DNA of 64,000 nucleotides from Maricaulis sp034670125 (GCF_034670125.1 NZ_JAXMOC010000011.1:1-64000); one strand, 5' to 3'. Counted from the first letter of the stretch, positions 51,600 through 60,162 are shown. Made by a program: numbers and translations. The notes: generated by a model not told the origin, from the letters alone.

Positions 51600-51635
51600 C
51601 GGATTGCCCCGGCCTGTCCAGACCGGGGCAATCCG
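51600..51635 (-). terminator. Hairpin after the alpha/beta hydrolase gene
   Basis: CGGATTGCCCCGG (51600-51612) and CCGGGGCAATCCG (51623-51635) form a perfect 13-bp stem with a 10-base loop. It follows the hydrolase stop by 34 bases on the minus strand and is followed by only TTTCAC. The stem is very stable, but the short U-tract makes intrinsic termination plausible rather than sure. Confidence 0.6.
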
Positions 51636-51669
51636 ACGACTCGGCGCCGCAAAAAGGGGCGGCTATGCC

Positions 51670-53142
51670 CTATCTTTCAAACGGGTTGGCCAGGAAATCC
51701 GGCAAGTCGATCACGATCTGCCCGCTGGCAACCGGCTCACCCCGCATGAAGGCATGCATGGCGTCACCGACTTCCGGCGTGGTCATGAAGAGATTGTGTC
51801 CGGCGTTGACGACAACGACCTGCGTGACAGCACTGAGCCCCGCAACGGCCTCACGCTGGCTTTGCGGATAAGTCCGCCCGTCGAGCGTTCCGGTCAGCAG
51901 GAGCAGCGGGGTATCCCCGCCCGGCCCGCGGCGGAAATCGGAACCCAGATCCAGGCCGGGAACCGCGCCGGCCAATTGCGGCATGGGAAAGTTGAGATAG
52001 GCCCCCAACAGGGACGTTTGCGCCTGCCGGGCAACGAGCGCCAGCCGATCCGGGTCAATTCCGGAGGCCAGGTCCATCGCCGTCGGCATGGCGTTCATCG
52101 AGATCGTTTCGCCGGGCTGCCAGAAATACTGCAGCAATGCGATCGGGACCTGCGTGTCGCCCCGCTCCACTCCGGCGTACAGCGCCAGCATCAGGCCGGC
52201 ATTGGTCGGATCCGCGATCAGGCCGGAGGCAAATTGCTGCATGTGATGGCGTTGCAGCAGGAAGGGCAGGTTCGTCCCGTCTTGCTGCGGCACCTCCATC
52301 AGGATCGGTTCCGCCTCCAGCTGGGCATGAACGCGGCGCATCAGGCCAGCGATGTCGGGATAGAGGGCGGCCGCCGCCGGCTGGGTATTCACCGCGTCCT
52401 GCAGCCGGGCGACAAAGGCGTCGGTCCGGGCCGGCAGCTTGACCGTCTGGTCGAGACCTTCGGCACTGGCAATGATAACCCGGTCTATCTGTTCAGGTAT
52501 GTCGTTCAGCGCTGCCAGGGCCAGATGGCTGCCATAGGAAATACCCCATAGCGACATCTGTTCGGCTCCCAGGTAGGCCCGAAGGTCGGACAGGTCGGCA
52601 ACGCTTTCCCGCGTGGTATAACCCAGCACGTCGACACCCTCGCCCTGCCAGAAGGCGAGACATTCATGGAGGGCGGCTCGCTGGCTGGCCACAAGATCGG
52701 CATCTGTTACCCGAACGCTGTCATCGCTGGCCTGGCGGCTGATGCAACGCGGCGGGCGTTGCGATTGTCCGGTCCCACGCTGGTCAAAGGCAATCACGTC
52801 GCCATGCTGGCGCATCGCCATGAACAGCGGGAAGCGTCGCCCCTGCGCGGTACCGGAGCCCGAGCCGCCGGGCCCGCCTGCGAGATAGACAATGGGCGGC
52901 CCCGACGTGTCACCCGTCGCCGGAAAGCGCACATAGCTTATGGTGATCATCCGGCTGTCCGGGTCGGCACGGTTCTCCGGCACCTGGAATTCGCCGCGAA
53001 AGGCATCCGCGGTCTCGCCGCTCTGGGCGGTAAAGACGATACCCGTCTCATGGGTCGGCTGGGCCGCCAGGCCGGCGGCTGGTACCGACGCGAGCAGCGC
53101 GCCCGCCAGCAAGCCCGCCCGGGTCAAATCAAGTCCTGTCAT
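51670..53142 (-). CDS. Secreted alpha/beta hydrolase (S33 aminopeptidase-like)
   Basis: This 490-residue exported hydrolase has a signal peptide (cut after GLAAQ or nearby). The oxyanion and structural motif IVYLAGGPGGSGSG (~87) and DVIAFDQRGTGQS (~118) precede the nucleophile elbow LWGISYGSHLAL (~198). The C-terminal lobe carries LLLLTGTLDGRTYPQS with the likely acid and NAGHNLFM with the catalytic His. This layout matches tripeptidyl/prolyl aminopeptidase-like S33 proteins. The ATG follows GGAG. It is divergent from the LytTR regulator gene and may be its target. Confidence 0.87.
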   Translation of the reverse strand: MTGLDLTRAGLLAGALLASVPAAGLAAQPTHETGIVFTAQSGETADAFRGEFQVPENRADPDSRMITISYVRFPATGDTSGPPIVYLAGGPGGSGSGTAQGRRFPLFMAMRQHGDVIAFDQRGTGQSQRPPRCISRQASDDSVRVTDADLVASQRAALHECLAFWQGEGVDVLGYTTRESVADLSDLRAYLGAEQMSLWGISYGSHLALAALNDIPEQIDRVIIASAEGLDQTVKLPARTDAFVARLQDAVNTQPAAAALYPDIAGLMRRVHAQLEAEPILMEVPQQDGTNLPFLLQRHHMQQFASGLIADPTNAGLMLALYAGVERGDTQVPIALLQYFWQPGETISMNAMPTAMDLASGIDPDRLALVARQAQTSLLGAYLNFPMPQLAGAVPGLDLGSDFRRGPGGDTPLLLLTGTLDGRTYPQSQREAVAGLSAVTQVVVVNAGHNLFMTTPEVGDAMHAFMRGEPVASGQIVIDLPDFLANPFER

Positions 53143-53189
53143 CGATCATGCTCCACTGCGTCATGCCCCCCGGCACACTCACAGCAAAG

Positions 53190-53220
53190 CCCGTCAATCC
53201 GGTCCGATCACCCGACAATC
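53190..53220. promoter_or_regulatory. Direct repeats with 21-bp spacing in the LytTR/hydrolase divergent region
   Basis: CCCGTCAATC (53190-53199) and CCCGACAATC (53211-53220) share nine of ten bases and start 21 bases apart, two helical turns. A looser third copy, ACCGTCAAAC, is at 53239-53248. LytTR proteins such as AgrA bind pairs of ~9-bp direct repeats on the same face of DNA with this spacing, so these are candidate binding sites for the adjacent regulator. Confidence 0.5.
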
Positions 53221-53287
53221 GACCGGCGGCAGTCCCGAACCGTCAAACGGCGGGACGGTGGCCGGGACAACCGCTAGTCTCGCCAAC

Positions 53288-54844
53288 ATGACCGTTCACC
53301 GCTTCCTCTTGCACCTCTTCGCCCAAGGCGTGGCCGTCTTGCTGGTCTTGTGCGGCCTTGGAGCCGACGCGTCCGGCCAGGCAGCAACCCATGTTGCCAT
53401 CGAGGATGTGCGCGTCTGCCCGGCCAGCAATGCCGACACCGCGCCACCGGACTATGGCGCCGCGACCTGTCGCAGCGTTCCCATCCAGGACCTCGACCCG
53501 CAAGGCACCCATATCTGGGCCCGATTCCGCCTTCCACTGGCGGCGGACAATCTGCGCGGTGACGGACCGTTCGGCCTGATGGTGATGGGCAAGATGTCCA
53601 GCGAGGTTTTCATCAATGGCAATCCCGTCGGCACCAATGGCCGCCCCGGTGACGATCGTCGTTCTGAAATCGCCGGGCGGATCGATACCAGCCTGTTTGT
53701 GCCCCACACCCTGGTGCAGCCCGGGGACAACATCATCGATATCCGCATGTCGTCGCATCGTGGCTGGCTGAACCTTGTGTCACCGGTCCACGCGATCTGG
53801 TTCGGCCGCTATCAGGACCCGACCCGGATCATCACTGCAGCCTATTGGCCCAGCCTGATCACATTTGGCGTTTTCCTGGTCGGCCTGGTTTTCTTCGGCG
53901 TCACGGCCTGGCGCAATGAAGACCGGTCCACCTCGTCGCTGCTGGCCGCCGCGGCCCTGTTTGCCGGCACGGAATTGCTGGTCGAAACCGCGCGCGGCCT
54001 GGTCGCCTACCCCTACCCCTTCCACGACGTCCGCCTGATCCTGATCACGCTGTGTGCGGCCGGGTTCGGCCTCTGCATCCTCGCCTACCTGCTCGAGCGG
54101 ATGACGACTCTGGGCTGGCGATCGAGACTGGTCCGGATTGCCATCGTCCTGGTGGTCTTGATACCGGTGGTGATCATCATGCCGGGTTTCGACGGCAAGA
54201 CAGTCGGCGTGCTGACCAGCTGCGCTGTGGCCGGCCTCGCGTGGTCGGTCGCCTGGGCCAAACAGGGACGCCGAGGCGCACGGGCCTTGCTGGGGGCATT
54301 CGCCGTCTTCTTGCTGGCGCTGTTCTATATCGGCTCACACTTTCTGGACGTGGGATACTTCTACGCTGCCGCAGGGGTGCTGGCTTTCGCCATGTACCAG
54401 CAAGCCCAGTCGCTGGTCGCCGAGCGCCGTCAGCGGCGGCTCGAAGCCCGCCGCGCCCTGAAGCTGGAAACCGCCCTCGACCAGGCCCGGCAGAAGTCTG
54501 CTCCGGCCCAGATCCAGCTCGTGAGCGCCGGCAGGGTCGACTATGTCTCGACCGACAGGATCGTCCAGCTCAAGGCCGCCGGTGATTATGTCGAGCTGCA
54601 TTTCGAGGATGGTCGCACGTCACTGTATACCGGCACGCTGGCCGGGCTGGAAAACGAACTGCCACCCGCCTTCCTGCGGGTCCATCGCTCGCATGTCGTC
54701 AACACGCTGTTCGTCTCGGCGCTGGAGCGCGAGGCGAGCGGTACAGGTGAGCTTGTGCTGTCGAATGGCTGCCGGGTGCCGGTCAGCCGCCGAATCATGC
54801 CGTCCGTCCGATCCGCCCTGGCCGAACAGGGTGCGGCTCAATAG
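53288..54844 (+). CDS. Membrane-anchored LytTR transcriptional regulator with periplasmic sensor
   Basis: This 518-residue protein has a signal-type hydrophobic N-terminus (~4-28), a periplasmic region (~30-175) resembling 7TMR-DISM extracellular domains with a pair of cysteines, seven likely transmembrane helices (~180-385), a short coiled coil (~388-420, AERRQRRLEARRALKLETAL) and a LytTR DNA-binding domain (~420-512; RIVQLKAAGDYVELHFEDGR and LPPAFLRVHRSHVVNT). It therefore joins sensing and DNA binding without a kinase. The ATG at 53288 lacks a clear ribosome binding site, and a GTG at 53258 is possible. Longer frames overlap the divergent hydrolase. The ligand is unknown. Confidence 0.85.
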   Translation: MTVHRFLLHLFAQGVAVLLVLCGLGADASGQAATHVAIEDVRVCPASNADTAPPDYGAATCRSVPIQDLDPQGTHIWARFRLPLAADNLRGDGPFGLMVMGKMSSEVFINGNPVGTNGRPGDDRRSEIAGRIDTSLFVPHTLVQPGDNIIDIRMSSHRGWLNLVSPVHAIWFGRYQDPTRIITAAYWPSLITFGVFLVGLVFFGVTAWRNEDRSTSSLLAAAALFAGTELLVETARGLVAYPYPFHDVRLILITLCAAGFGLCILAYLLERMTTLGWRSRLVRIAIVLVVLIPVVIIMPGFDGKTVGVLTSCAVAGLAWSVAWAKQGRRGARALLGAFAVFLLALFYIGSHFLDVGYFYAAAGVLAFAMYQQAQSLVAERRQRRLEARRALKLETALDQARQKSAPAQIQLVSAGRVDYVSTDRIVQLKAAGDYVELHFEDGRTSLYTGTLAGLENELPPAFLRVHRSHVVNTLFVSALEREASGTGELVLSNGCRVPVSRRIMPSVRSALAEQGAAQ

Positions 54845-55047
54845 TGCGGCGGCTTGGTTACCTCGGGACCGGGGGCTGCGGCTTCGAGTGCCTCGAGCCG
54901 TGTCAGCATGACATTGACCCGGCGGGTCAGCCGGTCGAGTTCTTCGCGCTGATCCAGGATAACGGCATTGAGATCATCGACGGCCTTGTCCTGATGGGCG
55001 GCATGGGCCTCGACTTCATCGAGACGGGCCTGGAGCGTATCGATCAT
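54838..55047 (-). CDS. slyX: SlyX family protein
   Basis: This 69-residue coiled-coil protein has heptad-like spacing of Leu/Val (LQARLDEVEAHAAHQDKAVD, then LNAVILDQREELDRLTRRV), then a Pro-rich end TKPPHY, which matches the SlyX C-terminus. Its function is unknown; in E. coli it lies next to slyD. GGAAGGATATGCC precedes the ATG. It overlaps the end of the convergent LytTR gene by seven bases. Confidence 0.85.
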   Translation of the reverse strand: MIDTLQARLDEVEAHAAHQDKAVDDLNAVILDQREELDRLTRRVNVMLTRLEALEAAAPGPEVTKPPHY

Positions 55048-55156
55048 GGCATATCCTTCCGTTGAGGGGATGGTGGCCGCAAACTAGCCCATTTCCGTGC
55101 CTTGTCGCCCGGCGCATTCAGCCCCCATAATTTGGTCTGGAAACAAGGAGCTGGCC

Positions 55157-55636
55157 ATGCGCACGATTTACGATTTCACTGCCACCGACATCGGCGGCAA
55201 GCCTGTTTCACTGGGTGACTATCGAGGCAAGGTGCTGCTGGTGGTCAACACAGCCAGCAAGTGCGGTTTCACACCACAATACGAGGGATTGGAAACGCTG
55301 CACGAGGCGCTGGCCGGCAAGGGGCTCTCGGTCCTCGGCTTTCCCTGCAACCAGTTCGGCAAACAGGAGCCCGGCGACGCCGCCGAGATCGCGAACTTCT
55401 GCAAGCTCACCTATGACGTGACGTTTCCGATGTTCGACAAGATCGAGGTCAACGGACCCGCGACGCACCCGCTCTACGCCTGGCTTAAGAAAGAGGCCAA
55501 GGGTTTGATGGGGACAACATCAATCAAATGGAATTTCACGAAATTCCTGGTCGATCGCGACGGTATGGTGGTCCGGCGGTTTGGTCCGGGCGACAAGCCG
55601 GAGGCCATACGCGGCGCGATCGAGGCCCTGCTCTAA
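55157..55636 (+). CDS. Glutathione peroxidase (cysteine type)
   Basis: This 159-residue thioredoxin-fold peroxidase reduces hydroperoxides. The active site shows the peroxidatic Cys in VNTASKCGFTPQ, the Gln in LGFPCNQFGKQEPG and the Trp/Asn in IKWNFTKFLVDRDG. A second Cys (FPCNQ) and the Cys in ANFCKLT suggest a thioredoxin-dependent, plant-type mechanism. The start at 55157 follows AAGGAG; the longer frame is rejected. Its end overlaps a small convergent gene. Confidence 0.93.
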   Translation: MRTIYDFTATDIGGKPVSLGDYRGKVLLVVNTASKCGFTPQYEGLETLHEALAGKGLSVLGFPCNQFGKQEPGDAAEIANFCKLTYDVTFPMFDKIEVNGPATHPLYAWLKKEAKGLMGTTSIKWNFTKFLVDRDGMVVRRFGPGDKPEAIRGAIEALL

Positions 55637-55875
55637 CCGCTGATCGATTTTGGCTTGCGGGCCCGCGGCTTTTTCGGCGCCACCGGCTTGGCTGGCGCGG
55701 CCGCGGCCTTGGCTTCCATGGCAAGGCGGGCCTGGCGCAGCTTGCGGATCTTGGCCTGACGCTCGTCGGTTTCCTTGTCCAGCTTGGTGCGGACCATCGC
55801 ATCGGTAATCTCGGCCCGCGTTTTGGGGGCCACCGGGGTCACTTTCAAAAGGTCACTGTAGACGGGTTCGCTCAT
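55633..55875 (-). CDS. Hypothetical basic protein, 80 residues
   Basis: I do not recognise this protein. It starts MSEPVYSDLLKVTPVAPKTR, then a charged helical region (KLDKETDERQAKIRKLRQAR) and an Ala/Lys/Pro-rich basic tail (AKPVAPKKPRARKPK). Such tails are common in nucleic-acid-binding or ribosome-linked proteins. The ATG at 55875 has GGAG nine bases upstream. It lies just downstream of the csp terminator. Confidence 0.6.
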   Translation of the reverse strand: MSEPVYSDLLKVTPVAPKTRAEITDAMVRTKLDKETDERQAKIRKLRQARLAMEAKAAAAPAKPVAPKKPRARKPKSISG

Positions 55876-55926
55876 GGGCATGTCTCCTTGGCGCAAACAT
55901 TACGACAAATGGGCCGGAAAAACAAA

Positions 55927-55950
55927 AAGGCCGGGCGATTGCCCGGCCTT
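55927..55950 (-). terminator. Rho-independent terminator of the cold-shock gene
   Basis: AAGGCCGGGC and GCCCGGCCTT form a 10-bp stem with a 4-base loop. On the minus strand it runs into TTTTTGTTTTT, a strong U-tract. It lies 53 bases after the csp stop. Confidence 0.9.
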
Positions 55951-56003
55951 TCTGATTGCCGGTCCGGGGCGCGGCAATGCGGCCCCTGGACTGACTGTAT
56001 GGC

Positions 56004-56213
56004 TTAGACAGCCTGAAGGTTCTCGGCAGCGTTCTTGCCCGAACGCTTGTCCTGAACGACTTCGAAGGACAGCTTCTGGCCTTCGGTGATCGTGGTCATG
56101 CCCGAACGCTCAACGGCAGAGATGTGAACGAACACGTCCGTGGAGCCGTCTTCCGGTTGAATGAAGCCAAAACCTTTGGTGGTGTTGAAGAATTTTACGG
56201 TACCAGTAGCCAT
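56004..56213 (-). CDS. csp: Cold-shock domain protein
   Basis: This 69-residue single CSD protein binds single-stranded RNA and DNA as an RNA chaperone. The RNP1 motif is KGFGFIQPED and RNP2 is VFVHISAVE. It begins MATGTVKFFNTTKGFG. AAAGGAAATCGTC precedes the ATG. It has a long upstream leader of about 140 bases with stable structure, typical of temperature-controlled csp mRNAs. Whether it is cold-inducible cannot be told from sequence. Confidence 0.96.
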   Translation of the reverse strand: MATGTVKFFNTTKGFGFIQPEDGSTDVFVHISAVERSGMTTITEGQKLSFEVVQDKRSGKNAAENLQAV

Positions 56214-56310
56214 GACGATTTCCTTTCAATCAGTCACGTAGAAGTGGGCCTGCCCGACCGCGTGCCGGAAAGTACCCGTGTGTCGAAATTTGAAAGGGAA
56301 GAGCGTCAGC

Positions 56311-56326
56311 GGGGCGAAAACGCCCC
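56311..56326 (-). promoter_or_regulatory. GC hairpin in the csp leader
   Basis: GGGGCG and CGCCCC pair into a perfect 6-bp stem around AAAA (TTTT on the minus strand), about 100 bases before the csp ATG. It would lie within the 5' untranslated leader of the predicted transcript. Confidence 0.45.
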
Positions 56327-56359
56327 CAGAAGATTCGGCATTCAAGATCGAGTGAGCGC

Positions 56360-56388
56360 TATATGGCGTGCGATTGTGTCTTTTGCAA
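56360..56388 (-). promoter_or_regulatory. Possible csp promoter
   Basis: On the minus strand TTGCAA (56388-56383), a 17-base spacer and CATATA (56365-56360) make a plausible sigma-70 promoter, giving a csp leader of roughly 140 bases. Confidence 0.4.
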
Positions 56389-56643
56389 GGTAATTCGGTT
56401 TGGGGGGTGCGTCTTCTATTCCCCAAGCTTGGCGCGCAGAGACCCGCGCACTCCCAGAACCCCACCCCCATTTCCCCCGCAAGCGCGCCAGCGCGATCCG
56501 GGATTTACGGGAAACTCAGCGCTTCAAGGCGCGCTCGGTCGGTCCCGGGTCTTCGCCCGGGAAAAATGGGATGCGGGATTGGGGGGGCTGGTGCTTGCTG
56601 CCCTGCTGACGCGCCGGGCGCGGTTTGCGATGTGCAGGAGCCC
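56389..56643. other. Intergenic region between csp promoter and guaA end, no gene found
   Basis: About 255 bases without a credible gene; with the csp leader the gene-free stretch runs from 56214 to 56643. It is C-rich on the left and holds an inverted repeat CCCGGG-TCTTCG-CCCGGG (56544-56561) followed on the plus strand by AAAAA. On the guaA strand the T-run precedes the stem, so it is not a normal guaA terminator. Short frames here have no ribosome binding sites. Confidence 0.6.
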
Positions 56644-58203
56644 CTACTCCCACTCAATCGTCCCCGGCGGCTTGCTGGTCACATCATAGACCACACGGTT
56701 CACCCCGCGCACTTCATTGATGATGCGCGTGGCGACGCGGCTGAGGAAGTCGTGCTCATAGGGGTAGTAGTCCGCCGTCATGCCGTCGACGCTGGTCACG
56801 GCCCGCAGGGCGAGGACGGCGTCATAGGTGCGTTCATCGCCCATCACGCCCACAGTATTCACCGGCAGCAGGACCGAGAAGGCCTGCCAGATCTCGTCAT
56901 AGAGACCCGCCTTCTTGATCTCCTCGATATAGATCGCATCGGCCTTGCGCAGGATGTCGGCCTTCTCCTTGGAGACGGCGCCGGGAATGCGGATCGCCAG
57001 GCCTGGTCCCGGGAAGGGGTGGCGGCCGACAAAGGCGTCCGGCAGGCCGAGCTCGCGGCCAAGCGCGCGGACCTCGTCCTTGAACAGTTCGCGCAATGGC
57101 TCGACCAGCTGCATCTTCATGCGGGCCGGCAGACCGCCGACATTGTGGTGCGACTTGATGGTGACCGAGGGTCCGCCATCAAAGCTGACGCTCTCGATCA
57201 CATCGGGATAAAGCGTGCCCTGGGCGAGGAAATCGGCGCCGCCGGCCTCCTTGGCCTTCTCGTCGAAGACATCGATGAACAGGCTGCCGATGATCTTGCG
57301 CTTCTTTTCCGGGTCATCGACGCCCTCCAGGGCGGTGAGGAACAGGTCCTCGGCCTCGGCGTGGACGAGCGGGATGTTGTAGTGCTCGCGGAACAGGGTG
57401 ACGACCTCGTCGGCCTCGCCCTGGCGCATCAGGCCGGTATCGACGAAGACACAGACCAGCTGGTCGCCGATGGCCTCGTGCAGCAGCACGGCTGCGACCG
57501 AGCTGTCGACACCGCCGGACAGGCCACACAATACGCGCTTGTCGCCAACCTGCTCGCGGATCTTGGCGATCGCCTCATCCTTGAAATTGGCCATCGACCA
57601 GTCACCGGTGAGACCGGCGATCTGGTGGGTGAAATTGTGCAAGAGGGCTGCACCGCGCGGCGTGTGCACGACTTCCGGATGGAATTGCACGCCGTAGAAG
57701 CGACGCGCTTCATCGGCGATCGCGGCGAAGGGCGCATTGCCCGAGGTCGCGATGACCGTGAAACCCTCCGGCAACGCCGCGACACGGTCGCCATGGCTCA
57801 TCCAGACGCGCTCTTCATGACCGACCGGACCGAAACCGGCAAACAGCGGGCTGTCTTCAACCAGCTTGATGTCGGCTCGACCGAATTCACGTTCTTCGGA
57901 GGCTTCGACCCGACCGCCCAGCTGGGCGCACATGGTCTGCTCGCCGTAACAAATGCCCAGCACCGGAATGTTGCGGGTGAAGACCGAGGCATCGGCGCGG
58001 GGGGAATTGTCCCAATGGGTGGAGTGCGGTGAGCCCGACAGGATGATCGCCTTGGGGTCATAGGCATCGATAAAGGCCTTGTCGGCGCGGTTATAGGGGT
58101 GGATCTCGCAGAACACCCCGCTTTCGCGGACACGGCGGGCGATGAGCTGGGTCACCTGGCTGCCGAAATCGATGATGAGGAGTTTGTCGTGTTGATCGGT
58201 CAT
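56644..58203 (-). CDS. guaA: GMP synthase (glutamine-hydrolysing)
   Basis: GuaA aminates XMP to GMP. The 519-residue protein has the class I glutaminase domain (~1-195) with IIDFGSQVTQLIARR, the nucleophile in VLGICYGEQTM and the His/Glu in YGVQFHPEVVHT. The ATP pyrophosphatase domain follows with CGLSGGVDSSVAAVLLHEA, and the C-terminal dimerisation domain ends with VYDVTSKPPGTIEWE. The start at 58203 has AGGTGGGA upstream; a GTG six codons earlier is an alternative. It is divergent from a YceI-type lipoprotein. Confidence 0.97.
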   Translation of the reverse strand: MTDQHDKLLIIDFGSQVTQLIARRVRESGVFCEIHPYNRADKAFIDAYDPKAIILSGSPHSTHWDNSPRADASVFTRNIPVLGICYGEQTMCAQLGGRVEASEEREFGRADIKLVEDSPLFAGFGPVGHEERVWMSHGDRVAALPEGFTVIATSGNAPFAAIADEARRFYGVQFHPEVVHTPRGAALLHNFTHQIAGLTGDWSMANFKDEAIAKIREQVGDKRVLCGLSGGVDSSVAAVLLHEAIGDQLVCVFVDTGLMRQGEADEVVTLFREHYNIPLVHAEAEDLFLTALEGVDDPEKKRKIIGSLFIDVFDEKAKEAGGADFLAQGTLYPDVIESVSFDGGPSVTIKSHHNVGGLPARMKMQLVEPLRELFKDEVRALGRELGLPDAFVGRHPFPGPGLAIRIPGAVSKEKADILRKADAIYIEEIKKAGLYDEIWQAFSVLLPVNTVGVMGDERTYDAVLALRAVTSVDGMTADYYPYEHDFLSRVATRIINEVRGVNRVVYDVTSKPPGTIEWE

Positions 58204-58212
58204 GGGCGTTCC

Positions 58213-58230
58213 CACCTGCACGCGCAGGTG
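58213..58230 (-). promoter_or_regulatory. Hairpin covering the guaA ribosome binding site
   Basis: CACCTGC and GCAGGTG form a perfect 7-bp stem with a 4-base loop. On the guaA transcript the 3' arm contains AGGTG of the AGGTGGGA ribosome binding site, nine bases before the ATG. Closing this stem would reduce guaA translation. Confidence 0.5.
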
Positions 58231-58430
58231 TCCCGGAGGTCAGATTGTAGGGAGATGGCAGAAACATCTGTCAGCATGTGGCCCGATAGCGCGGTTCAGC
58301 CCGCTTGACCAGTCCCGCACCGCCCCAGACCTGCGCTTTGACCGGTTTTGCGGGAAATTCCGCGTCCGAGGCTTGTCGCCGGGCCGCGGCGGGCGCAAGT
58401 CTGGGATCAACCAAACCGGGGAGCTCCGAC

Positions 58431-59018
58431 ATGCGCCTGCTGATGACAGCCCTTCTCGCCAGCCTTGCTGCCGCCTGTTCGCAACCCGCCGCGCCGGGTC
58501 CGTGGCAACTGGATGAGGACCGGTCCACGCTCGCTTTCGTTTCCATCAAATCCGGAGACATTGCCGAGGCTCACAGGTTTTCAGATCTGGCCGGCACGGT
58601 CATGCCGGACGGCGAGGCCGAGCTGGTCATCGGCCTGGCATCGGTCGAGACCGGTATCGATATCCGCAATGAGAGAATGCGCGAACACCTGTTTGAAACG
58701 GGCCGCTTCGACAGCGCCCGGGTGACCACAACGCTGGACCTCGCCGCCTTCGCCGATCTCGGCCCTGGCGAACGCCACACCCTCATGCTCGATGCCATCT
58801 TGAACCTGCACGGCGTGGCGATGAGGATCGAGGCCGAGGTGACAGTTACCGATATCGATGGACAGACCGTGCTGGTTGAGAGCCACGCACCGGTGCTCAT
58901 TCATGCCGCCGACCACGATCTCACGGACGGCCTGGCCACCCTGCAGGATCTGGCCGGTCTGCCCTCGATCACACCGGTTGTTCCGGTCACATTCTCGCTT
59001 GTTTTCACCCGCAACTGA
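58431..59018 (+). CDS. YceI-family lipoprotein
   Basis: This 195-residue lipoprotein precursor starts MRLLMTALLASLAAACSQP, with the acylated Cys at residue 16. The rest is a YceI-like lipocalin barrel: WQLDEDRSTLAFVSIKSGDI at the start, SVETGIDIRNERMREHLFET in the middle and an ending strand TFSLVFTRN. YceI proteins bind isoprenoid or other amphipathic ligands in the periplasm. GGGGAG precedes the ATG. It is divergent from guaA, and 91 bases before the acyltransferase gene, so it may or may not belong with that cluster. Confidence 0.87.
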   Translation: MRLLMTALLASLAAACSQPAAPGPWQLDEDRSTLAFVSIKSGDIAEAHRFSDLAGTVMPDGEAELVIGLASVETGIDIRNERMREHLFETGRFDSARVTTTLDLAAFADLGPGERHTLMLDAILNLHGVAMRIEAEVTVTDIDGQTVLVESHAPVLIHAADHDLTDGLATLQDLAGLPSITPVVPVTFSLVFTRN

Positions 59019-59109
59019 TCATCGGACTTGGCGCGAACCGTGACCACAGGCCACTCTTGGCGCTTGTGCGTCGGCTCCCTGGTGGTCGGCAGTCACGACC
59101 GGAGAGTTG

Positions 59110-60162
59110 ATGCCAAACGCCCGCCCCCACGCCGAGATTGTTGAAGTACAATACCTGCGGGCCATCGCAGTGATGATGGTGGTGGTCGGCCATTTGCACC
59201 AGGCCGGCATCCGCTTCATGGATACCGATATTCTTGGTCCGGCCGGATATCTGGGTTTTGCCGGTGTCGACGTCTTCTTTGTCATATCCGGCTTCATCAT
59301 CCATACGCTCTACCGCACGGCGACGAAGCCCACCGCCAGCTATGCACTCAAGCGACTGAACCGGATCTTCCCGCTGTACTGGCTGTTCACCGGCCTGTCC
59401 CTGCTCGGCTATGTCGTGTTCGGGGACACCCTGTCACGGGATCTGGATCAGCTGGACTGGCTGGCCAGCCTTACCCTGCTGCCAACCGGCCAACCGCCGC
59501 TGCTCCTGGTTGGCTGGACTCTGACCCACGAGCTCTACTTTTACCTCGTCTATGGGCTGGCCCTGTTCCTGCCGCCCCGCCTGCGGCTCGTCGCTGCCGC
59601 GTTGTGGGCCACGCTAACTGTTCTGGCGATGACCGGACTGGTCGAGACAAATTCGCCGTCGAGCGCTCTTGCCCTGAGCGGTTTCAACCTGCAATTCCTC
59701 GCCGGAATAGTGCTGGCAGAGTTTCGGGACCGCCTGCCCGGACTACGCTGGCCAGCGCTGGCGGCGCTGGCGACCGGATCCGGAATCGCACTGGCCTGGA
59801 CCATCCGGCAGGGCCTCGACGGGATGGCAGCCGCGGATGTGCGGGTCGCCGCCTTTTTTGTCCTGGCAGTCGGCCTGGTCTGGACTGTCCTGGCCTGGCA
59901 ACCACGCTGGCCGTCTCTGGTCACTTCGATCGGCGACTGGTCCTACGCCATCTATCTGGGACACCTGCTGGCAATCGGGGTACTCGCCCGCTTGCTCGCG
60001 GCCGGCCTGCCAGACGGCATGGTAGGCACACTGGTCCTGTACGTGACCGGTCTCGCCGCAAGCGTCCTTCTCGGCCTGGTTGTCCATCGCTTTATCGAGA
60101 CACCCCAGCTGAATGCGGGAAAGCAGTGGATTCGCCGCCATTTCAGCCGGTCCGGCCGGTAA
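59110..60162 (+). CDS. Acyltransferase 3 (OafA/YrhL-type) membrane protein
   Basis: This 350-residue membrane protein has about ten transmembrane helices and lacks an SGNH domain. The N-terminus has YLRAIAVMMVVVGHLHQAG, with the essential His, then FAGVDVFFVISGFIIH, the family signature, and RLNRIFPLYWLF with the conserved Arg. These enzymes O-acylate sugars or lipids on the outer side of the membrane. The ATG at 59110 follows GGAGAG. It starts a same-strand run with two sulfotransferases and a hydroxylase. Confidence 0.9.
   Translation: MPNARPHAEIVEVQYLRAIAVMMVVVGHLHQAGIRFMDTDILGPAGYLGFAGVDVFFVISGFIIHTLYRTATKPTASYALKRLNRIFPLYWLFTGLSLLGYVVFGDTLSRDLDQLDWLASLTLLPTGQPPLLLVGWTLTHELYFYLVYGLALFLPPRLRLVAAALWATLTVLAMTGLVETNSPSSALALSGFNLQFLAGIVLAEFRDRLPGLRWPALAALATGSGIALAWTIRQGLDGMAAADVRVAAFFVLAVGLVWTVLAWQPRWPSLVTSIGDWSYAIYLGHLLAIGVLARLLAAGLPDGMVGTLVLYVTGLAASVLLGLVVHRFIETPQLNAGKQWIRRHFSRSGR

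Noticed and set aside
56544..56561. CCCGGG inverted repeat as a guaA terminator
   Set aside because: On the guaA strand the T-run precedes the stem and no U-tract follows it.
56368..58032. 554-codon plus-strand frame opposite guaA
   Set aside because: guaA has every expected motif on the other strand; this frame shows no family features and starts in a non-coding region.
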